From positions 1 to 10,342 of the forward strand of contig JAKQBU010000437.1 of assembly GCA_029573975.1 (NCBI GenBank): DNA of 10,342 bases. The letters run 5' to 3'. Positions within the stretch are counted from its first letter, which is position 1. Every line of letters begins with the position of its first letter. A model generated the notes under the pieces. That model was given only the letters and a program-made list of their open reading frames with translations, was not told where the DNA came from and did not search any database. Shown here piece after piece: positions 4,906-10,342 of this stretch. Both the position numbers and the translations under genes were made by a program. Source of the stretch: Planctomycetota bacterium. GTDB taxonomy: Bacteria > Planctomycetota > Phycisphaerae > Sedimentisphaerales > SM23-30.

Positions 4906-6609
4906 ATGAAAAAACAAACTGTACTGATGGGATTGCTGGCCGCCGCCTTTTTCACCGCCCTCGTTTCGGCGGAGCCGGTTTATTTTGTCGACGAGAACCT
5001 CCAGGCCGCTGTGGAGTACGAACTGGGCATCTCCGATCCCACCGAGGAGGATATGCTGGACCTGGACTATTTATATATCGAGGATGGCGGGATCTTCGAC
5101 CTAACCGGTCTGGAATATGCTTCGAATGTAACAGAACTCGGTCTGTATAACAATCAGATTCATGATATATCCCCGCTGGCAGGATTGATGCATTTGATTT
5201 ATCTTGATCTGGGATCCAATCCCCTCAATCACGAGGCCTATACCGTGTATATCCCCCTGATCGAGGCCAACAATCCGGGAATTATCATTTGTTATAGTGA
5301 ACCGCAGGTTTATTTTGTTGATGAGACCCTCAAGGCCGCCGTCATGGCCCAATTGGGGATTACCGAAGATCCTACCGCGGAAGATATGCTGAACCTGTAT
5401 TATCTGGGTGCCTGGGAAAAGAGTATATATGACCTGACCGGTCTGGAATACGCCATGAATCTGGAAGAACTGTATCTGGGTAACAATGAAATCTCCGATA
5501 TTTCGCCGCTGACCAATCTGATATACTTGAGGAATCTTTCCCTGAATAATAATTATATCAGTGACATCTCTCCGCTGGCCAATCTAACCGATCTAAGGTA
5601 TTTATCGTTGAATTCCAATTGGATTGACGATATCAGCGTTCTCACCGACAAGACGGGATTGACCGAACTGTTTTTACATTATAATCAAATCACGGATATT
5701 TCTCCTCTGGCGAATTTAATCGATTTGACCGAACTGCGGCTGGAACATAACCAGATTGCGGATATTTCACCCCTAACCGGCTTGACCCATTTGACGGAAT
5801 ATTGGCTAGACTACAATCAGATTAGCGATCTTTCCCCCCTGGCGGGTTTGGAGAATATAACCCGGCTCAACGTCAATAATAATCAGATCAGCGACCTTTC
5901 CATGCTGGCCAGTCTGCCGAATTTGACAACCCTGGAAATAGGAGGCTTTTCGATCAGCGACATTTCTCCCCTGGCGGGATTAACCGGCCTGACCTGGCTA
6001 AACCTCGGTTATAACGAGATTAGTGATATTTCTCCTTTGGCGGGCCTGACGAATTTAACCTGGCTGGGTCTGGCGGATAATCAGATCAGCAATCTTACAC
6101 CCCTGGCGGGATTGACGCAATTGTTCGGACTTTACCTGTATAATAATGAGATCAGCAACGTCTCGCCCCTGGCAAACCTGACCAATTTGACCGCTATTTT
6201 CCTCAGTCACAATCAGATTACGGATATTGCTCCGTTAGCCGTTCTGACGAAACTGGACTGGCTTTACCTGGATGACAATCAGATCCGCGATGTATCTCCC
6301 CTGGCCGGATTGACCCATTTAACCAATGTCACCTTACAAAACAACTGGCTCAATACCCCGTCGTATTGCCAATCGCTGCCGGTTATCCTTGCCAATAATC
6401 CCGGCATCTCCCTATCGTATGATCCCAATCCCAATCCGCTGACCGCCGACTGCGTGACGGACCTGCCCGACCTGGCGGTCTGGGCGGCGGCCTGGCTGGA
6501 GGGCGATTGCGACCCGGCCAACTCCTGGTGCACCCATGGCGACCTGGACCACGACGGCGTCGTGGACCTGCGTGACTGGGCCATCTTTGCCGGTCTCTGG
6601 CAGCCCTGA
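4906..6609 (+). CDS. Secreted internalin-like leucine-rich repeat protein with dockerin-like tail
   Basis: A 567-residue secreted protein. The signal peptide probably ends at VSA|E (residue 22). Module A (about 25-130) has an N-cap PVYFVDENLQAAVEYELG, about two LRRs and a C-cap EANNPGIIICY. Module B repeats the same N-cap (VYFVDETLKAAVMAQLG, 135-151) and then carries twelve uninterrupted 22-residue repeats (201-464), consensus PLAGLTNLTxLxLxxNQISDIS, of the SDS22/internalin type. It closes with a second C-cap (ANNPGISLSY). Residues 516-567 form a tail with two DLxxxAxxW half-motifs (DLPDLAVWAAAWL, DLRDWAIFAGLW) and one Ca-loop-like DLDHDGVVD. Such LRR arcs bind proteins or glycans; the tail resembles type-I dockerin halves common in secreted Phycisphaerae proteins. 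No enzyme motif is seen. It has its own promoter and no operon partner. Ligand and anchoring partner are unknown. Confidence 0.85.
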   Translation: MKKQTVLMGLLAAAFFTALVSAEPVYFVDENLQAAVEYELGISDPTEEDMLDLDYLYIEDGGIFDLTGLEYASNVTELGLYNNQIHDISPLAGLMHLIYLDLGSNPLNHEAYTVYIPLIEANNPGIIICYSEPQVYFVDETLKAAVMAQLGITEDPTAEDMLNLYYLGAWEKSIYDLTGLEYAMNLEELYLGNNEISDISPLTNLIYLRNLSLNNNYISDISPLANLTDLRYLSLNSNWIDDISVLTDKTGLTELFLHYNQITDISPLANLIDLTELRLEHNQIADISPLTGLTHLTEYWLDYNQISDLSPLAGLENITRLNVNNNQISDLSMLASLPNLTTLEIGGFSISDISPLAGLTGLTWLNLGYNEISDISPLAGLTNLTWLGLADNQISNLTPLAGLTQLFGLYLYNNEISNVSPLANLTNLTAIFLSHNQITDIAPLAVLTKLDWLYLDDNQIRDVSPLAGLTHLTNVTLQNNWLNTPSYCQSLPVILANNPGISLSYDPNPNPLTADCVTDLPDLAVWAAAWLEGDCDPANSWCTHGDLDHDGVVDLRDWAIFAGLWQP

Positions 6610-6675
6610 TCTGCACCCTCTATACCTGGCATAGCACCCGGCAGACCCAACCGGGGGAATGATTGTGTGCGCCGG

Positions 6676-6891
6676 TTATTTGCCTTTGCCGAAATAGGTG
6701 GCCTTCACCCAATTGAAATTCAAGATAAGATGTACCCCGGCCAGTACCGCCAGCAAGACCCCGCTGCCCTCATGCAGAAATTCAAATGTCTCATGCGAAA
6801 GGCTGCTGCGAACCAATCCCGTTATCAACTGATTGGCCATTAGAACCAGCAAAATCGGATTCAGAATCTTATGCATCGTGTTCTTTTTCAT
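6676..6891 (-). CDS. Small DUF4405-like membrane protein
   Basis: A 71-residue membrane protein with two hydrophobic helices, about 9-27 (ILNPILLVLMANQLITGLV) and 44-58 (SGVLLAVLAGVHLIL). The pattern of N-terminal LNPILL...TG, then H40 in FLHEGSG and H54 in GVHLILNFNWV, matches the DUF4405 family. That family resembles half of a cytochrome b561-type four-helix bundle, and paired histidines there could hold haem b. Haem binding is inferred. It is last in the MoxR operon: its start overlaps the stop of the transglutaminase gene. Two adjacent ATGs are possible (6894 and 6891); the latter has the better spacing, six bases, from the AAAGGGA Shine-Dalgarno. A longer upstream reading in the same frame lies inside the transglutaminase gene and is not protein-like. 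Confidence 0.7.
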   Translation of the reverse strand: MKKNTMHKILNPILLVLMANQLITGLVRSSLSHETFEFLHEGSGVLLAVLAGVHLILNFNWVKATYFGKGK

Positions 6892-8936
6892 CATCGTCCC
6901 TTTCGTATCGTTTCTTCCAATACCTGTACTTCCGCACCGTTTCGCGGCCGGTAGCGGCAGCGGGCATAATCGCGATACCACTGCGCCGCCCGTACCAGTG
7001 CGGGTTCCCGCGGGTTTTTCTGCTCAATCCGCCGGGCAAACTTCTCCAGCGTCTCCGCCGGCTGGCGCACCAGGCCCTGCCTGTGGATTTGCTTGTCCAT
7101 CCGCCCCAGCAGCCGCTGCAGCGTCCGCACCTGGCGGTCCGCCGGCAGACTGCGCCGGTACCGCTGGTATTTCCGCCACCAGCGAACTCCCGCCGACAGA
7201 GCCAGCAGCAGAATCAGCAGCCAGCCAATCCAACTGGCCACCAGATCCGCCAGCCGGCCCCCAATCCACCGGAAGACCCCCTTGACTCCCTCCAGATACA
7301 GCGTCACCCGCAGGTTCTGCAACTGATAATTGATACTGTCCCATAAATATCCCGCCTGGCTGCCCTCGTCCCCTTCCGGCACTCCACCCGCCACCGTCGC
7401 CTCCACCAGCACCCACTGCTTTTGCTCCGCGTCCCAGGCCTCCACCCAGGCATGGGCGTCCTGATTGCGGGCCAGCCAGCTATCCTCCAGGTATGGATTC
7501 CGCTCGGTTGCCACAAAGCCCGTTACATACCGGCACGGCACTCCCCCCAGCCGCAGCAGGATGGCTGCGCCCGCCGCAAAATACTCGCAGTGGGCCGCCG
7601 GCTTCTCCAACAGAAAATAGGTCAGCGGATCCTGACGCCGCGGGACCCTCACACCCAGATGATAGGTATAATTCGCGTTAAAATAGGAAACCACCGCCGC
7701 GATTTTCCCCGCCGGGCCGGGCCGGCACTCCCGGAAAAGCTCCTCCGCCAGTTGCTCGATGCGCCCATCGATATCTTCCGGAAGCTGGAGGCACCTCTGG
7801 AGATACTCCTGCCCCGGCGGCCGCGTTACCGGCCGCTGCGGCACCGCCGCCACGTAATTCACGCCGCTGTACAAGTCGGGCGAATCATAGGCGTCATTTT
7901 CATAGTGGAGGATGGATTCCACCGGCGCTTGAAATACCGCCGTTCCCAGCGGGGCCAGCATCCCGGCACTCAGCCGGGTGGACGGCCAGATATCCAGCGT
8001 CTGCCACTGCCGGGAGTCCGCCGCATAGGGCACAAAAACCGCACTGTCATACGGCAGTTCCAGATGCTCCACCGCCGTATCCGCCGGCTCCAGGATTTGC
8101 ACTTCCGCGTCCGTGTTCCAGCGGCTGTTTTCAAACGTCTCAAAGGCCGCCGCCCGCAGGTACCCGGGCGTACTTTTGCTAAACACATGCAGCACCACCC
8201 GTTTGCCGCCTTGTTGCTGAATCCGCTTGACGCTTTCCAGCCGTACTTCGCTGCTGAATTCAACCGTTCCCCTTTCCTCCTGAAACATCCGCTGAATCAA
8301 ATTCGGCGCTTGCAGCCGGTTCAGCAGATTTTCCACCTCCAACTGATTGCTGGTCCAGCGTGTCCCGATCAGCCAGCCGCCCGCCAGCGCCATCGACAAC
8401 AGCAGCAATAGTACCGCATGCCGCCGCCCGAAATCCCCCACTGAAACCGTACCCATCGGCTCCCGCAGACTGTTATAATAAAAAATCATCAGCCCGATAT
8501 AACTGATCGAAAAAATTCGGAACATCACCCCCGCCTCATACCGATCATAAATCAGACCGGTCGTGAATACCGCCAGCAGCCCGACAAAGGGAATCGCGTT
8601 CAGAATCGCCTTCCGGGGCTTTAGAAAAAAATGCACTACGATCAGACCCAGCAGCCATTCCGTCTGCGGCGTCCACTGCGGATGCCCGAAAAACCGCTCC
8701 ATCCGCATCTCTTCCACCGGCGTGGTCAGGCGGTATTTTGCCGCAAACGCCAGCGTCACCAGCAGCACTAAAATCACCCGCCGCGAGTTGCGCATCTCCC
8801 AATGCCACCGGCCGAACAGACCCACCAGTCCCACTGCCACCAGTATGCCCGGCATGAACACATCCCGGCTGGCGTAGGCCAGCGCCAGCGCAATATTCAA
8901 TACCAGCAGTAAGGCAAAAAACCGCTGCCCTTTCAT
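6891..8936 (-). CDS. Membrane transglutaminase-like protein (TgpA/DUF3488 type) with DUF4129
   Basis: A 681-residue multi-pass protein. Residues 1-191 hold about six or seven membrane helices (for example 5-22, 53-66, 112-130, 173-191), as in the DUF3488/TgpA N-terminus. The region about 220-540 is extracytoplasmic and contains a transglutaminase core: Cys450 (AAHCEYFAAGAA), His495 (DAHAWVEAWD) and, where the third residue is usually Asp, Glu512 (VLVEAT). One more helix follows at 566-584, then a cytoplasmic DUF4129 segment (601-664). The family acts as papain-fold cysteine protease or acyl-transferase enzymes; the substrate here is unknown. Its ATG overlaps the DUF58 stop by four bases (ATGA), and GGGAGGGTGGAG upstream supplies a Shine-Dalgarno. 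With MoxR and DUF58 it forms the usual three-gene module, thought to mature envelope or secreted protein complexes. Confidence 0.9.
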   Translation of the reverse strand: MKGQRFFALLLVLNIALALAYASRDVFMPGILVAVGLVGLFGRWHWEMRNSRRVILVLLVTLAFAAKYRLTTPVEEMRMERFFGHPQWTPQTEWLLGLIVVHFFLKPRKAILNAIPFVGLLAVFTTGLIYDRYEAGVMFRIFSISYIGLMIFYYNSLREPMGTVSVGDFGRRHAVLLLLLSMALAGGWLIGTRWTSNQLEVENLLNRLQAPNLIQRMFQEERGTVEFSSEVRLESVKRIQQQGGKRVVLHVFSKSTPGYLRAAAFETFENSRWNTDAEVQILEPADTAVEHLELPYDSAVFVPYAADSRQWQTLDIWPSTRLSAGMLAPLGTAVFQAPVESILHYENDAYDSPDLYSGVNYVAAVPQRPVTRPPGQEYLQRCLQLPEDIDGRIEQLAEELFRECRPGPAGKIAAVVSYFNANYTYHLGVRVPRRQDPLTYFLLEKPAAHCEYFAAGAAILLRLGGVPCRYVTGFVATERNPYLEDSWLARNQDAHAWVEAWDAEQKQWVLVEATVAGGVPEGDEGSQAGYLWDSINYQLQNLRVTLYLEGVKGVFRWIGGRLADLVASWIGWLLILLLALSAGVRWWRKYQRYRRSLPADRQVRTLQRLLGRMDKQIHRQGLVRQPAETLEKFARRIEQKNPREPALVRAAQWYRDYARCRYRPRNGAEVQVLEETIRKGR

Positions 8937-10180
8937 AACCGCTCCACCCTCCCCTGGCGAATCGTCTCCGAGGCAAAAACCTGGAACTGCCCCGCCCAGC
9001 CCTGGGCTTCGGCAAAGGACTTCGAAACCGGGCGGTCCCGGACGATAAACACCCGTACGTGACAGCCGGCGTTCACCGCCAGACGCAGCAGCTTCTCCCG
9101 GTGCTCATCCCAGTCCAGCAGGACAAAAACCACCGACGAGGTCTGGGTCAGCTCCTCCTCCAGGGCCGGGGTAATCACTTCAAAGGGATTGCTGTGACAG
9201 TGGCCCACGCTGGCCAGAATATCCAGCAGATTTTCAAAATGGGCTGTGTGCCGACCGCTGCGGAACACGTATAAATCGGGACCTGCCGCAAAAAAGTCGA
9301 TAATCCGCTCATCCCGCGACAGCCAATCGGCAATCGAGGCCGTCAGGCTCACCGCCGCCTCAAAATTGGGATAGCCGCTCCGTTTGGGGATGCGGCTTTT
9401 GGCGATATGCGTATCCAGCACCACGGCCACATGGCAGTAATATTCCTCGTGATACTCCTTCACCACCGGCATTGCCAGCCGCGCCCAGGCCCGCGTATCG
9501 ATCTTCCGGGGCGAATCCCCCGCCTGAAACGGGCGGTTGCCGATATACTCCGGCGATTCTCCCACTTTGCTGGCCAGCACAATCCCACCCGGCTGATACC
9601 GCGGGTCCACCGCCACTTCCAGCCGCTGGAGGGGATGATAATCCGGCAGCACCAGAACCGGTTTCGTTCGCCGCCGCTGGCCCCGCAGCCGGTTGCGGTA
9701 GAGATTGAACGGAAAGGTCGAGTACGCACACGGCTCCTGAATCTCATACATCCCCCGCCGCAAGAACGTAAAATGGATATCGAACGGCCTGGTCTGACCC
9801 GCCTTCAAATTAAACAGACAGCGATCCGGCCCCGACATCTGCATGGCGCGCGGCATTTCCGTAAATCCCAGCGATACTTCATAGGCCGGAAAATACGACT
9901 CATTGGTCAGTTGATACCGCACCATGACCTCTTTGCCCGCGATGATTTTATCCGGCAGTTGCCCCGTCACCCGAATCTTCGGCCGCACAATCACTCCCAC
10001 CAGGGACCCCAGCAGTAAAATACAGATCAGGGAGGTCAAAATCTGATATTCCGGCAGCGCTAGTGTCAAGGCCCCCGCCATAATGACTCCCCCCAGTATG
10101 AGCTTGGCGGCTTCCGACAGATAAAAATGTTCAATCATCCGCCGCCAGCGATTCAGATTGGCCAATCCCCGAATCTTCAT
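8933..10180 (-). CDS. DUF58 domain membrane protein
   Basis: A 415-residue protein with two N-terminal membrane helices (about 24-43 and 47-65), a beta-rich middle, and the DUF58 signature at 207-234: GESPEYIGNRPFQAGD, then SPRKIDTRAWAR. The fold beyond it is von Willebrand A-like, but the metal-site motif is degenerate (VVLDTHIAKS instead of DxSxS), so metal binding is doubtful. DUF58 proteins are nearly always paired with MoxR ATPases and often with transglutaminases, exactly as here, and probably act as the target or adaptor of the ATPase at the membrane. The start codon overlaps the MoxR stop (ATGA) and is preceded by AAGGTG five bases upstream. The stop in turn overlaps the transglutaminase start, so all three are probably translationally coupled. 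Confidence 0.9.
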   Translation of the reverse strand: MKIRGLANLNRWRRMIEHFYLSEAAKLILGGVIMAGALTLALPEYQILTSLICILLLGSLVGVIVRPKIRVTGQLPDKIIAGKEVMVRYQLTNESYFPAYEVSLGFTEMPRAMQMSGPDRCLFNLKAGQTRPFDIHFTFLRRGMYEIQEPCAYSTFPFNLYRNRLRGQRRRTKPVLVLPDYHPLQRLEVAVDPRYQPGGIVLASKVGESPEYIGNRPFQAGDSPRKIDTRAWARLAMPVVKEYHEEYYCHVAVVLDTHIAKSRIPKRSGYPNFEAAVSLTASIADWLSRDERIIDFFAAGPDLYVFRSGRHTAHFENLLDILASVGHCHSNPFEVITPALEEELTQTSSVVFVLLDWDEHREKLLRLAVNAGCHVRVFIVRDRPVSKSFAEAQGWAGQFQVFASETIRQGRVERL

Positions 10181-10342
10181 GTGGGCACCTTGACCCGCGC
10201 GAGAATATCCTCGATTACCTGCCCCTTGGTCGTCCCGTCAAAGCGGCTTTTCGAGGTCAGTAAGACCCGGTGCGGCAGCACATAAGGAATCAGCCGCTGA
10301 ATATCGTCCGGCGTTACATAATCCCGGCCGGCATAATACGCC
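10177..10342 (-). CDS. MoxR-family AAA+ ATPase, C-terminal end only
   Basis: Only the last 54 residues are inside the window: AYYAGRDYVTPDDIQRLIPY, then VLPHRVLLTSKSRFDGTTKG and QVIEDILARVKVPT. The stretch GRDYVTPDDIxxLxPxVLxHR followed by a short ILxRVxVP end is the MoxR lid domain (AAA_lid_2). The Walker motifs lie outside the window. The TGA overlaps the ATG of the DUF58 gene by four bases. The family works as a chaperone-like ATPase assisting vWA-type partner proteins. It is first among the genes seen of this operon; anything upstream, including the promoter, is beyond the window. Confidence 0.88.
   Translation of the reverse strand, partial: AYYAGRDYVTPDDIQRLIPYVLPHRVLLTSKSRFDGTTKGQVIEDILARVKVPT

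Noticed and set aside
3600..4955. Long 451-codon open frame on the minus strand
   Set aside because: It is the antisense of the XylR-like regulator; the translation has no domain features and low-complexity Gly/Ala/Val stretches, while the plus-strand protein is unmistakable.
4770..5150. Plus-strand 126-codon frame covering the LRR leader and 5' end
   Set aside because: Begins inside the -10/leader region and overlaps the LRR signal-peptide region in another frame; no ribosome binding site and no protein-like features.
5470..6330. Short regularly spaced nucleotide repeats about 66 bases apart
   Set aside because: These are the coding 22-residue LRR units, not a CRISPR array: no constant direct repeat and an uninterrupted reading frame.
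6637..6655. Possible bidirectional terminator between the convergent LRR and DUF4405 genes (CCCGG/CCGGG)
   Set aside because: Five-pair stem with a nine-base loop and no T-run on either strand; not enough to call.
7422..8411. Plus-strand 329-codon open frame across the transglutaminase gene
   Set aside because: Antisense shadow; Arg/His/Gln-rich composition typical of a GC-rich opposite strand.

Overview
The window reads as chromosomal DNA of a free-living, polysaccharide-degrading bacterium, most likely Planctomycetota of the Phycisphaerae/Sedimentisphaerales type. The main clue is the C-terminal tail of the leucine-rich repeat (LRR) protein: two DLxxxAxxW-type dockerin-like half-motifs with a DxDxDGxxD calcium-loop pattern, a signature I associate with secreted proteins of that group. 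A XylR-like regulator beside clan GH-A and GH43 enzymes, and a MoxR/DUF58/transglutaminase operon, fit the same phylum. Lentisphaerae or Kiritimatiellae are possible alternatives. The assignment is an inference from protein style only.

Layout. (1) Positions 1-3266, minus strand: a secreted glycoside-hydrolase operon, transcribed leftward in the order GH43 arabinanase-like enzyme, GH-A (GH5-like) enzyme copy 2, GH-A enzyme copy 1 (running out of the window). The two GH-A genes are tandem paralogues. The GH43 gene carries an apparent one-base deletion that splits it into two frames. (2) 3267-3509: divergent control region with two pairs of similar direct repeats, each with an exact 21-bp period, plus hairpins. 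(3) 3510-4682, plus strand: XylR/AraC-type regulator with a sugar-binding LacI/periplasmic-like sensor domain, probably controlling the divergent operon. (4) 4741-6609, plus strand: a stand-alone gene with a good extended -10 promoter, a long hairpin in its 5' leader, and a secreted LRR protein with a dockerin-like tail. (5) 6676-10342, minus strand: a tightly overlapping operon (four-base ATGA or similar overlaps) of MoxR ATPase (C-terminal end only), DUF58 protein, membrane transglutaminase with DUF4129, and a small DUF4405 membrane protein.

How it works together. The left half looks like a compact arabinose/xylose-polymer utilisation locus: the regulator would sense a pentose released from the polymer and activate the secreted enzymes. 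The right half is the widespread MoxR-DUF58-transglutaminase module, thought to act in envelope or protein-complex maturation. The LRR gene between them has no obvious link to either side. I see no phage, transposon, CRISPR, tRNA or rRNA in the window, and no clearly new system. The items most worth checking are the 21-bp-period repeats, the GH43 frameshift, the mosaic GH-A duplication, and the LRR protein's architecture with its GC-rich tail.
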